DNA of 53,187 bases from Balneolales bacterium (GTDB taxonomy: Bacteria; Bacteroidota; Rhodothermia; Balneolales; HLUCCA01): the NCBI GenBank assembly GCA_024711145.1, contig JANJTJ010000125.1:1-53187 (forward strand), in the 5' to 3' direction. Below the pieces are notes generated by a model. It did no database searches and was not told the origin of the DNA. It saw only the letters and a program-made list of their open reading frames with translations. Both the position numbers and the translations under genes were made by a program. Each line of letters begins with the position of its first letter. The first letter of the stretch is position 1. Of the stretch, positions 16,381 through 24,187 are shown piece after piece.

Positions 16381-17154
16381 CGAATCGGCGTTGGCGGCGG
16401 TTAGGGCGGCGGTTTCTTCGAGGGAGCGGTTGAGCAGCAGGGCCAGTTTTTCGGCCACGGCGCGCACATAGGCCGGTTCGTTGCGTTTGCCCCTGTGCGG
16501 CACCGGCGCCAGGAACGGGGCATCGGTTTCCAACAGGAGCCGGTCGGCCGGCAAGGCATGCACCCATTCCGATATGCCCCCTTTCGGATAGGTGAGCACG
16601 CCGCCTATGCCCAGGTGCAGGTTCAGGTCCACCGCCATCAGCCCTTGGTCCAGGGTGCCGGTATAACAATGCCAGATGCCGCGGAGGCGCCCGTCCTGTT
16701 CCTCGCGGATGATGCGCAGCACATCGTCGGTGCTATCGCGCACATGCAGGATGATGGGTTTGCCGGTTTCGCGGGCCAGCCGGCAATGGAACTGCAACGA
16801 TTCCTGCTGCCGATCCACCAGATCCCGGCTCCAGTAATAATCGAGCCCGGTTTCGCCGATGCCCACCACCTCCGGTTCGTGGGCCCAGGCTTCCAACTTC
16901 CCGAAATCCACCCCATCGGCCGGTACATCGGTGGGATGGATGCCCGCCATGGGATACAGGCGGATGGCCGAAGGGCAGATGGCCCGGAGTTCCTCCACGA
17001 GCGGTTGCGTATCGAAATCGATGGCGGGCAAGGCGATGTCGGTAACGCCGGCTTCCTGGCAACGGAGCAGCACGGCATCCAGATCGGGTGCCAGACGGTC
17101 GTGGTAGAGGTGGCAATGGGTATCGAACAACCGGAAGGCGGGCCTATCTTGCAT
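16366..17154 (-). CDS. TatD family metal-dependent hydrolase/DNase
   Basis: 262 aa, full length. The TIM-barrel metal ligands are visible: FDTHCHLYHD at the N-terminus (H13, H15), the glutamate in GIGETGLDYYW, HVRDS, WHCYTG and LLLETDAPFL. TatD enzymes are 3'-5' exonucleases linked to DNA repair and quality control. The start ATG at 17154 is 4 nt from a TATCTTTG element. It is divergent from the tryptophan dioxygenase gene with only 18 bp between starts. Its 3' end overlaps pdxB. Confidence 0.95.
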   Translation of the reverse strand: MQDRPAFRLFDTHCHLYHDRLAPDLDAVLLRCQEAGVTDIALPAIDFDTQPLVEELRAICPSAIRLYPMAGIHPTDVPADGVDFGKLEAWAHEPEVVGIGETGLDYYWSRDLVDRQQESLQFHCRLARETGKPIILHVRDSTDDVLRIIREEQDGRLRGIWHCYTGTLDQGLMAVDLNLHLGIGGVLTYPKGGISEWVHALPADRLLLETDAPFLAPVPHRGKRNEPAYVRAVAEKLALLLNRSLEETAALTAANADSLFGA

Positions 17155-17158
17155 GCCT

Positions 17159-17166
17159 CAAAGATA
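17159..17166 (-). promoter_or_regulatory. Bacteroidota-type -7 element, TATCTTTG
   Basis: A perfect TAnnTTTG match on the minus strand, 4 nt before the tatD ATG. If used, the transcript would be nearly leaderless. Confidence 0.45.
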
Positions 17167-17172
17167 TCCCGA

Positions 17173-17853
17173 ATGGCGCTCACCTACCTGGACTACCTGC
17201 GCATCCCGCAGTTGCTCGACCAACAACGGCTCAAGTCGGACCCGGCCGAGCACGATGAGATGCTCTTCATCATCATCCATCAGACCTACGAGCTCTGGTT
17301 CAAACAGCTCCTGCACGAAACCGACCTGTTGCAGCGGGAGCTGGAAGCCGGAAGCACCTGGGGGGCGGTGCGCACCTTGCGGCGCATGCTCACCATCTGG
17401 AAAACCCTGGTGGGCCAGATCGACATCCTCGAGACCATGACCCCCGTGCAATTCCTCAGCTTCCGCGGGTTTCTGGACAACTCCAGCGGGTTCCAAAGCA
17501 CCCAGTTCCGGGATATCGAAACGGTGCTGGGCATCCGTGGCGATGCGGAGCGCACCGTATGGACCTCCTTCCTCAGCTATCTGGAGCGGCGCGGGCATGC
17601 GCTGGAGGCCGGACGTGAGGAGGATGGCCTCATTGAGGTGATGCGTGCCGCCGCCGAAGAATCGGTGGTGTGCGAGCTGCTGGTGGACCTGGACGAAGGC
17701 TTGCAGGAATGGCGTTACCGCCATGTGAAAATGGTGGAACGCACCATCGGTACCAAAAAAGGCACGGGGGGCTCCGACGGGGTCGAATACCTCAAACGCA
17801 CCCTCTTCCGGCCGGTATTCCCCCTGTTGTGGGGCATCCGGTCGCAGTTGTAG
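17173..17853 (+). CDS. Tryptophan 2,3-dioxygenase, short form
   Basis: Heme enzyme that opens the indole ring of L-tryptophan to N-formylkynurenine, the first step of the kynurenine pathway. 226 aa, shorter than the usual 280-300. Key segments remain: DEMLFIIIHQTYELWFKQ near the N-terminus, RGFLDNSSGFQSTQFR, the proximal heme histidine in YRHVKMVERTIG, and GTGGSDGVEYLK. The ATG at 17173 is chosen because conserved residues begin immediately. The shortening appears to be loss of connecting segments rather than truncation at either end. No other kynurenine-pathway gene is in the window. The stop is 3 bp from the convergent ABC permease stop. Confidence 0.93.
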   Translation: MALTYLDYLRIPQLLDQQRLKSDPAEHDEMLFIIIHQTYELWFKQLLHETDLLQRELEAGSTWGAVRTLRRMLTIWKTLVGQIDILETMTPVQFLSFRGFLDNSSGFQSTQFRDIETVLGIRGDAERTVWTSFLSYLERRGHALEAGREEDGLIEVMRAAAEESVVCELLVDLDEGLQEWRYRHVKMVERTIGTKKGTGGSDGVEYLKRTLFRPVFPLLWGIRSQL

Positions 17854-17856
17854 GAA

Positions 17857-19035
17857 TCAGGTCCGGCCGATCCAGCGCAGGATTTCCTTGAAACCGGGTT
17901 CCTTGCCGTAGAGCAACATACCCAGGCGGAAGATGCGTCCCGCCACCAGACGGAACAGCCAGGCGGTGGCCGCCAGCAGCATCCAGGCACCGAGCGGTTC
18001 CCACCAGGCCACGCCATCGAGCACCATGCGCGCCGGCATGACCGCGTAGGACGTGAGCGGGAACCAGGACAGCACCATCACGGCCGTGGTGGTGGGATCC
18101 ATCAGTACCAGGAAGGCGAACAGAGGCGGCACCGTGGGCAACATCATCAGGCCCGATTTCTGGGAGGAATTGGGATCGTCGATCGTGGCGGCCACACCAG
18201 CCAGGAAGGCGTTCCACATGAGGATGCCGGTGAGGGCGAACAGGAAGAAGAGCAACACGGTGTAGGCATCCACTGCGGCGAAGAAGGACGCGAAGGGCGC
18301 ATCGGTCATGAGCCCGATGACACCGAACACCCCCACCGTGAGTAGGCTATATAAGGCCACATGGGAGATGCCGATGGCCGATATGCCGATGATCTTGCCG
18401 TCGATCCAGGTCTGAGGCGAGATGGCCGCCACCACCTGTTCGGTGATGCGTTGCTGTTTCTCTCCGGTGATGGCGGTGAACTGGTAGGCGAAACTGAGGA
18501 ATACCGCAATGAGCACCAGGGCGATGGAGATGGCGGCCAGGATCTTGGGTATGCGGCCTTTGGGAGCTTCGCCGGTGAAGGATTTCACCAGGGTTATCGG
18601 AGCGCCGAGGTTCTCGAACAAGGCGCGGTCGATGCCGGTCTCCTTCAGGCGCAAGTCGGTGCGGAGCGAATCCAGATAGGTCTGCAACCGACCGGTCCAA
18701 GGGCGGTCGCCCTCCATGCGGAGCCGGGCCTCATCGGCCGAGACGATCTCCAGCACGGCATCGAAGGCGGCGAGCTGGGCTTCGGTCATGCCGGTGGCGT
18801 CGATGAGCTCGAGGCCTTCGGTGGTCCACGTTTCCTGCAGGAACACGCCGTTGTGCAGAATGCCGACTACGGGGGTATCGGAAGCGTCCTGCATGAGCCA
18901 CCGCGTGCCGCTGAAACTCAGGAATCCGATCAGCACGGTCCACATGAGCCCCTTCAGCACATCCTTCCATTTGAAGAAGCGGTTGTATTCCCAGGCCGCC
19001 ACCCGGCGTACCAGGCGGAACTCGTTGCGGTTCAT
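17857..19035 (-). CDS. ABC-2 type transporter permease (NatB-like)
   Basis: 392 aa. One N-terminal membrane helix (DVLKGLMWTVLIGFLSF) is followed by a large extracytoplasmic domain (about 45-170) and five or so hydrophobic helices in the C-terminal half. The segment TAITGEKQQRITEQVVAAISPQTWIDGKIIG is the cytoplasmic motif typical of ABC-2/NatB permeases. Its start overlaps the ATPase stop (ATGA), so the two form one exporter. The substrate is unknown; relatives export sodium, drugs or antimicrobial peptides. Confidence 0.88.
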   Translation of the reverse strand: MNRNEFRLVRRVAAWEYNRFFKWKDVLKGLMWTVLIGFLSFSGTRWLMQDASDTPVVGILHNGVFLQETWTTEGLELIDATGMTEAQLAAFDAVLEIVSADEARLRMEGDRPWTGRLQTYLDSLRTDLRLKETGIDRALFENLGAPITLVKSFTGEAPKGRIPKILAAISIALVLIAVFLSFAYQFTAITGEKQQRITEQVVAAISPQTWIDGKIIGISAIGISHVALYSLLTVGVFGVIGLMTDAPFASFFAAVDAYTVLLFFLFALTGILMWNAFLAGVAATIDDPNSSQKSGLMMLPTVPPLFAFLVLMDPTTTAVMVLSWFPLTSYAVMPARMVLDGVAWWEPLGAWMLLAATAWLFRLVAGRIFRLGMLLYGKEPGFKEILRWIGRT

Positions 19036-19739
19036 GCGGTGCCTCCGGTGCTGAAACTGCTGATGAAGATGTCGTGCAGGTCCTCACGGGCCGTTTTGGT
19101 GCGGATCTCCTCCAGCGTCCCGCTCAGGAATTCCTTTCCTTGGTGCAACAGCAGGAAGCGGTCGGCCAGGCGCTCCACCAGCTGCATCTGGTGGGCCGAA
19201 AGCAGCACGGTCATGCCTCCCGCCCTCAATTCGGTGATGCAGGACGATATGAGCTCCTGATTGATGGGATCGAAGCCGGAATAGGGCTCGTCGAGCACGG
19301 CGAACTCGGGCTCGTGGAGCACGGCCGCTATGAATTGGATCTTCTGCTGGTTGCCCTTGGACAACGTGGATATTTTGTCGTTCCGACGGTCGTACAGGCC
19401 GAACCGGTCGAGCCAGAATTTGGCCTGTTCCTTCAGCCGGGCCTTGTTGTCGCTCCGCAGCGAACCGAGATAGAGCAGGGTTTCGGCCACGGGCGTATCC
19501 TGATAGATACCCCGTTCCTCGGGCAGGTAGCCGAGCCGGCTGCGTTCCATGGGCGGGTCGAAATGCAATCGACCCGAGTCGGGTTCGATGATTCCGAGTA
19601 TCATGCGCACGGTGGTTGTTTTGCCGGCTCCGTTGGGACCCAACAGGGCGAAGATCTCCCCCTTGCGGACTTCCATGGACAGGCCGTCCACGGCGGCGAC
19701 CGTTTGGTACACTTTCCGCACATTTTCCAGAGCAAGCAT
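19032..19739 (-). CDS. ABC transporter ATP-binding protein (partner of NatB-like permease)
   Basis: 235 aa from the ATG at 19739; the track's longer ORF is a false extension through the divergent gene. Walker A is GPNGAGKTT, the Q-loop region is YLPEERGIY, the signature is LSKGNQQKIQ, and Walker B is EFAVLDEPYSGFDP with the H-loop at LLSAHQM. LSKGNQQK is typical of the NatA-like export subfamily. The start codon overlaps the start codon of the divergent exonuclease gene. A TATCTTCG element at 19793-19800 on the minus strand could be its promoter, lying inside the exonuclease gene. Confidence 0.95.
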   Translation of the reverse strand: MLALENVRKVYQTVAAVDGLSMEVRKGEIFALLGPNGAGKTTTVRMILGIIEPDSGRLHFDPPMERSRLGYLPEERGIYQDTPVAETLLYLGSLRSDNKARLKEQAKFWLDRFGLYDRRNDKISTLSKGNQQKIQFIAAVLHEPEFAVLDEPYSGFDPINQELISSCITELRAGGMTVLLSAHQMQLVERLADRFLLLHQGKEFLSGTLEEIRTKTAREDLHDIFISSFSTGGTA

Positions 19740-20697
19740 GATGGGATATGGGATAGAACGAATCGGTGGGCAAGGCATCTGGCTGTCGGGCGCGAAGATA
19801 GCATTGGATGGGATGCGGGCGGAAGCGGAATGGGTTTGCGTGTCGCACGCGCATGCCGACCACGTGCCCCGCAGCCGCCGACTGCCCGTGCATGCCACGC
19901 CTGCCACGGCGGCGCTCATGCGGGCACGCGGGTTCACGGGGCCCATCGAAGCCATACCCTTCGGCCAGACATTCGGCTCGGCCGACCTGCGCATCACCTT
20001 TTTTCCGGCGGGGCACATCCTGGGTTCCGCCCTCACCCTGGTGGAATCGGAAGCGGGCCGTCTGCTTTACACCGGCGACTGCCGCACGCCGGCGAGTCCG
20101 ACTTCCGAAGGGTTCGACTGCCCCTCGCACGTGGACGAACTCATCACCGAGGCCACCTTCAGCCTTCCCATCTACAAATGGAAGCCGCATGCCGATCTGG
20201 CCGGCCAGATCGCCACCTTCGCCCGGGAGAGTCTGGCGGCGGGCGCCGTGCCCGTATTCCAAGCCTACAACCTGGGCAAGGCGCAGGAGATCATGCATAT
20301 CCTGGCCCAAGCGGGGGTACCGACCGCCATCCACGAGGCGGGATTCGCCTTGTGCGGCATCTATGAATCGTTCGGAATTCCGTTGGGAGATTATCGGAAG
20401 CATGAGCCGGGGATCATCGATGGCCGTGCCCTGATCACCCCGTATCCGCCGAACGACGGGGATCCGGGTCGGTACCGGACGGCCTATGTCTCGGGTTGGG
20501 CCGTGCTCGAAAAGCACCGGGCGGCATCGGGAGCCGACGCCCTCATACCCTTGAGCGACCACCTCGATTTCTTCGAGCTGCTGGCCTTGGTGGAGCGGTT
20601 GGGTCCGCGGCTGACCCACATCACGCATACTCCGAATCCGGACATCGTGCGGCATTATCTGGCCGCCCGGGGTCTGGAAAGCCGGTACCTGGCATGA
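19738..20697 (+). CDS. DNA-ligase-associated MBL-fold exonuclease
   Basis: 319 aa (318 if the second ATG at 19741 is used). A metallo-beta-lactamase/beta-CASP-like nuclease with metal motif SHAHADH (about 36-42), GHILGSALTLVE, YTGDC, and the family block ITEATFSLPIYKW plus YNLGKAQEIMHIL. These match the exonuclease that in many bacteria accompanies an ATP-dependent DNA ligase, an Lhr-like helicase and a phosphoesterase. Here its stop overlaps the start of a ligase-like gene (ATGA), and helicase and phosphoesterase are absent from the window. A DNA end-processing role in repair is inferred from that family context. Confidence 0.9.
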   Translation: MMGYGIERIGGQGIWLSGAKIALDGMRAEAEWVCVSHAHADHVPRSRRLPVHATPATAALMRARGFTGPIEAIPFGQTFGSADLRITFFPAGHILGSALTLVESEAGRLLYTGDCRTPASPTSEGFDCPSHVDELITEATFSLPIYKWKPHADLAGQIATFARESLAAGAVPVFQAYNLGKAQEIMHILAQAGVPTAIHEAGFALCGIYESFGIPLGDYRKHEPGIIDGRALITPYPPNDGDPGRYRTAYVSGWAVLEKHRAASGADALIPLSDHLDFFELLALVERLGPRLTHITHTPNPDIVRHYLAARGLESRYLA

Positions 20698-21569
20698 AGG
20701 CGGGGTTCGGCGAATTCTGCGCCGCCTGCGACCGCATCCGTGCGGCACGCACCGATGCGGCCAAACGCGCCGCGGCCGAGGTGTTCCTTTCGCATGCCGA
20801 TCCGGCCACAGGGGCGCTGGCACGGGCCTTGTGGACCCGTGGCCGGCCTGCGCCCCTGTCGCCGGCGGCCCTGGCCCGCGAGGCCTGCGTCTGGCTGGGC
20901 ATTCCGTACGACCCGGTGTTCAAGGCCTGCCGCGAAGCCGTGGGCAACAGTGCCGAAACCGTACGGCTGCTGGCCGAGAACCTGGGTTGCGGCGGGCGGG
21001 AGCAACCGGATCTGCCCACCGTGGAGGCCTGGTTGCAGGAGCTGGCCCGATGCCCCGATGCCAAATCCCGGTACGTCTATCTGGTGTCGGTCTGGAACCG
21101 CCTGCCTCCCCGGGAGGCCTATTGGTTCGTGCGCCTGACCGAGGCGGGTGGTCCGCGCCTGGGCGTGGCGTTCGAGGACGACAGGGAAGCCGGGACCGGT
21201 GTGCTGCAGGCCGTGGTATTGTACACGGCAGGAGCCGAAATAACGCTGGGAGTGCGCGCCGGCGAGGGGTTCGTGCCCATCGGCAAGACCCATGCCTTTC
21301 CGGAGGCCGAAGCGGCCGCCGTGCGGCTCCGGCTGAAAGCCCTGCAGGTGGACCGGTTCGGGCCCACCTCGGCCTACCGGCCCGAGCTGGTGGTGGAGGC
21401 CGAATTCGGCCATCTGTTCCGCAATACCCGCACCAAAGCCGGCTGGGTGCTCAAATCCGTTCGGATCCGGCGGATCTTATGGGAATCGAAGCCCGATTCG
21501 GTCGCCGATCTGGCAACCGTGGAACACCTCGGCCGTAGCCGCGCGCACCATTCCAACCAACCATCCTGA
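20694..21569 (+). CDS. DNA-ligase-like protein lacking the adenylation domain
   Basis: 291 aa. Residues about 5-155 resemble the N-terminal DNA-binding domain of bacterial ATP-dependent ligases (ADPATGALARALW, SPAALAREACVWLGIP, AVGNSAETVRLLAE, EAYWFVRL). Residues about 165-280 resemble the C-terminal OB-fold (VLQAVVLYTAGAEITLGVR, FVPIGKTHAF, FGPTSAYRPELVVEAEFG, SKPDSVADLATVEHL). The roughly 200-aa nucleotidyltransferase domain is absent: no KxDG motif is seen, and the OB motif VI region, RFPR in active enzymes, reads KSVR. It is therefore very probably not a ligase but a DNA-binding partner of the coupled exonuclease. The coding frame is intact, so this is not obviously a decayed gene. Confidence 0.8.
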   Translation: MKAGFGEFCAACDRIRAARTDAAKRAAAEVFLSHADPATGALARALWTRGRPAPLSPAALAREACVWLGIPYDPVFKACREAVGNSAETVRLLAENLGCGGREQPDLPTVEAWLQELARCPDAKSRYVYLVSVWNRLPPREAYWFVRLTEAGGPRLGVAFEDDREAGTGVLQAVVLYTAGAEITLGVRAGEGFVPIGKTHAFPEAEAAAVRLRLKALQVDRFGPTSAYRPELVVEAEFGHLFRNTRTKAGWVLKSVRIRRILWESKPDSVADLATVEHLGRSRAHHSNQPS

Positions 21570-21578
21570 CATACCCTC

Positions 21579-23216
21579 ATGAAAAACACCTACTTGCTGT
21601 TGTTCCTACTGGCCGGTGCCGGCCCCCTGGCCGCGCAAACCGACGCGGCATTCCGAACCGCCTTTCCGGCCGATGCGCCCGGCGCATCGGTAATCGCCGC
21701 AATCGATGGCCAAGTGAAACTGCATGCCGGGTTCGGCCTGGCCGATCTGGAACATCAGGTGGCGGTCCGTCCGGAAACCGTATTCCGCATCGGCTCCATC
21801 ACCAAACAATTCACCGCCGTGGCGGTGCTCAAATTGGTCGAGGAAGGCAAAATCGACCTGGACAAGACCGTTGAGGATTATTTCCCGGGCCTGTTGCCCT
21901 ATGGAAACACCATAGCCATCCACCGATTGCTGGACCACACCTCGGGCATACCCAGTTATACCAACCAGGGCTCCTTTATGGCGGGCATGCGCGGCGAATG
22001 GGCCGACCCCCTGGACGTGGTCCGGTTGACCACCCAAATGCCGGCCGAGTTCGCCCCGGGCGAGCGTTGGAACTACAACAACACCGGCTATGTGCTCCTG
22101 GGCGCCCTCATCGAGAAAGCCAGCGGCATGCGCTACCAGGTGTACATGGAACGGGTCATTTTCCCTCTGGCCGGCCTGAAAGAGACCTGGTATGGGGATG
22201 AATCCCGCTTGATTCCGAACCGAGCACAGGGATACAAACCCTCCGAAAACGGATTTCTGAATTCCGATTTCATCGATATGGACTATCCCCATGCGGCCGG
22301 CGCCCTGGTATCCACCGTGGCCGACCTGCACCGCTGGCATCAGGCCTTGGTGGATGGCCGGGTGATTTCCGCCGCCAGCCTGCGCCGGGCCTGGACGGCC
22401 ACCACCTTGAACGACGGCAGTTCCACCAATTACGGGTATGGGTGGCAGATCTCCAACTTCGACGGCATTACGGTGATCGAGCACGGTGGCGGCATCAACG
22501 GATTCGTGACCCATGCGCTGTGGGTCCCCGACCGGAAGGCCTTCGTAGCCGTGCTGACCAACCGCGAAGGCGGCGACCCGGATCCCTCCTACCTCGCATT
22601 CCGGGTGTTGGGCGATCTGGTCGGTCGGCCGGTGGATGCACCCGTTGTGGCCGTACCGGCCGCCAAACTGAACGATTACAGCGGGGTGTATGCGCTCGAA
22701 GGCGGCGCTTACCGGCATATCTATGTGGAAAACGGCGTGCTGATGAGCCGGCGTTCGGGCAGCAGCGCCTTCGGCCTGCAACCCATAGGGAACGACACCT
22801 TCCAGTATGAAGGGTCCTTGTCGCGGGTCACCTTCCTCCGTGGTGCCGATGGTCGCGTGAACGCCATGGAGTTCGATACCCGCCGTGCCCCCAAAACCCG
22901 CCATGCCCGCACGGCCGACGCGCCACCTGCCGAAGCGGCCGAATTCGCCTTGCCTGATGGGCATTTCGCCAAGCTGGCCGGCAGCTACCAATTGGCCCCC
23001 AACTTCGTGCTGCGGTTCTGGCAAGACGGCGACGCCTACTGGACCCAGGCCACCAACCAACCGCCCATCCGCATGAAAGCCGTATCCGAAACCCGCTTCG
23101 TCATAGAGCAGGTGGGTGCCCAGCTCGATTTCCGTCTGGGTGCCGATGGCAAAGCCGACCAAGTGACCCTGACCCAAGGCGGCCGCACCATGCCGGCACC
23201 GCGTGTGAGCGACTGA
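21579..23216 (+). CDS. Secreted serine hydrolase, class C beta-lactamase fold
   Basis: 545 aa. The signal peptide ends AGPLAAQ at residue 20. The beta-lactamase/transpeptidase-like domain has the nucleophile in GSITKQF (S73, K76), the tyrosine motif WNYNNTGY (Y166-N168) and a third motif near EHGGGINGF. The C-terminal 200 residues form beta-rich domains of DUF3471 style that often accompany this family. Relatives include esterases, D-aminopeptidases and peptidoglycan-acting enzymes; beta-lactam resistance should not be assumed. It follows the ligase-like gene after 9 bp, with an untypical functional link. Confidence 0.93.
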   Translation: MKNTYLLLFLLAGAGPLAAQTDAAFRTAFPADAPGASVIAAIDGQVKLHAGFGLADLEHQVAVRPETVFRIGSITKQFTAVAVLKLVEEGKIDLDKTVEDYFPGLLPYGNTIAIHRLLDHTSGIPSYTNQGSFMAGMRGEWADPLDVVRLTTQMPAEFAPGERWNYNNTGYVLLGALIEKASGMRYQVYMERVIFPLAGLKETWYGDESRLIPNRAQGYKPSENGFLNSDFIDMDYPHAAGALVSTVADLHRWHQALVDGRVISAASLRRAWTATTLNDGSSTNYGYGWQISNFDGITVIEHGGGINGFVTHALWVPDRKAFVAVLTNREGGDPDPSYLAFRVLGDLVGRPVDAPVVAVPAAKLNDYSGVYALEGGAYRHIYVENGVLMSRRSGSSAFGLQPIGNDTFQYEGSLSRVTFLRGADGRVNAMEFDTRRAPKTRHARTADAPPAEAAEFALPDGHFAKLAGSYQLAPNFVLRFWQDGDAYWTQATNQPPIRMKAVSETRFVIEQVGAQLDFRLGADGKADQVTLTQGGRTMPAPRVSD

Positions 23217-23224
23217 GTATTGCG

Positions 23225-23232
23225 TAGTTTGG
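23225..23232 (+). promoter_or_regulatory. TAGTTTGG, -7-like element
   Basis: One mismatch from TAnnTTTG, 4 nt before the ATG at 23237. The spacing equals that before tatD, MFS and aldo/keto reductase genes. Confidence 0.3.
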
Positions 23233-23236
23233 AGGC

Positions 23237-24187
23237 ATGCGCATTGTCAGCACGCCTCCGCATGATTTCTGGGTCGCACTGGATGTGGACCCGTATTTCG
23301 ATCACGAGCACGACCCCGAACGCATCGTCGATACCGGATTCATCCGTCCGGTACCGGTTGGCGATCGGGACGTGCTCGCGGTCATCCGCTACAACGGAGA
23401 GCCGGAACAGCCCGTCTTCGATGTGCGGTTCGGCGAACCCCTGAGCGCCGAAGAGGAACGTACCGCCGAACGGGTGATCCGCCATATCCTGGGGTGCGAC
23501 CTGGACCTGCGGCCCTTTTACGAACAGGCCGCCACCGACCCCGTGCTGGCACCGAAATTCGAGGCCTTCTATGGAGCCAAGCGCGTAGCCAGGGCCAATT
23601 TCTTCGAAGAGGCCATCAATCAGATCATCCAAAGCCAGATCGCGCACAAGCCTACGGCCAAAAAGATGGTGTATCGGGTTCGTGAAGCGTTCGGTCAGCG
23701 GCTGGATGGTCCGGAGGGTCCCGTCGCGGCCTGGCCCAGGCCCATCCGCCTGGTCGGTGCCGACCCCGTGGGCATGAAACGCTACGGCCTCTCGGAGCGG
23801 AAGGGGGAATACGTGATCGGCCTGGCCGACGACATCCTATCGGGCCGCCTTGATGTGGACGAACTCGAACGGCTCGACCCTCCCGCTTTCCTGGAACGGG
23901 TGAACCGTATCCGGGGCATAGGCCCCACCACGGCCCAAGACCTCATGCTGTATCGGGATCGGACCGACGCCTGGTTTCCCGCGCGCAAAGACAAAGGCCT
24001 GGAGATCGGATTCAGGAAGTGGATCATCCGCAGTTATGGTGCCGACCCCGACACCACCACAGAAGCCGAATACCTGCATCTGATCCGGTACTGGAAGGGC
24101 TACGAGGCGGCTGCCCTGGAATTGCTCTTCATGGATTGGGTGATCGGCGAAAAACGTAGGCGCGAAGCCAAACGGAAACGGGTATGA
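23237..24187 (+). CDS. DNA-3-methyladenine glycosylase 2 (AlkA-like)
   Basis: 316 aa. An AlkA N-like beta domain (about 1-95) precedes the HhH-GPD core. The core has NQIIQSQIAHKPTAKKM, the helix-hairpin-helix IRGIGPTTAQDLML (about 225-238) and the catalytic aspartate within DAWFPARKDKG (about 244). It removes alkylated bases such as 3-methyladenine from DNA. The basic C-terminal tail (KRRREAKRKRV) may help DNA contact. Its stop overlaps the start of the sensor kinase (ATGA), an odd pairing of repair enzyme and sensor that suggests shared expression. Confidence 0.9.
   Translation: MRIVSTPPHDFWVALDVDPYFDHEHDPERIVDTGFIRPVPVGDRDVLAVIRYNGEPEQPVFDVRFGEPLSAEEERTAERVIRHILGCDLDLRPFYEQAATDPVLAPKFEAFYGAKRVARANFFEEAINQIIQSQIAHKPTAKKMVYRVREAFGQRLDGPEGPVAAWPRPIRLVGADPVGMKRYGLSERKGEYVIGLADDILSGRLDVDELERLDPPAFLERVNRIRGIGPTTAQDLMLYRDRTDAWFPARKDKGLEIGFRKWIIRSYGADPDTTTEAEYLHLIRYWKGYEAAALELLFMDWVIGEKRRREAKRKRV

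Noticed and set aside
20815-20833. Sigma-54-like site CTGGCACGGGCCTTGTG
   Set aside because: It lies inside the ligase-like coding sequence in frame with conserved residues and is not upstream of any gene start.
21579-23216. Beta-lactamase conferring drug resistance
   Set aside because: The fold is class C beta-lactamase-like, but the added C-terminal domains point to an esterase or peptidase-type serine hydrolase.
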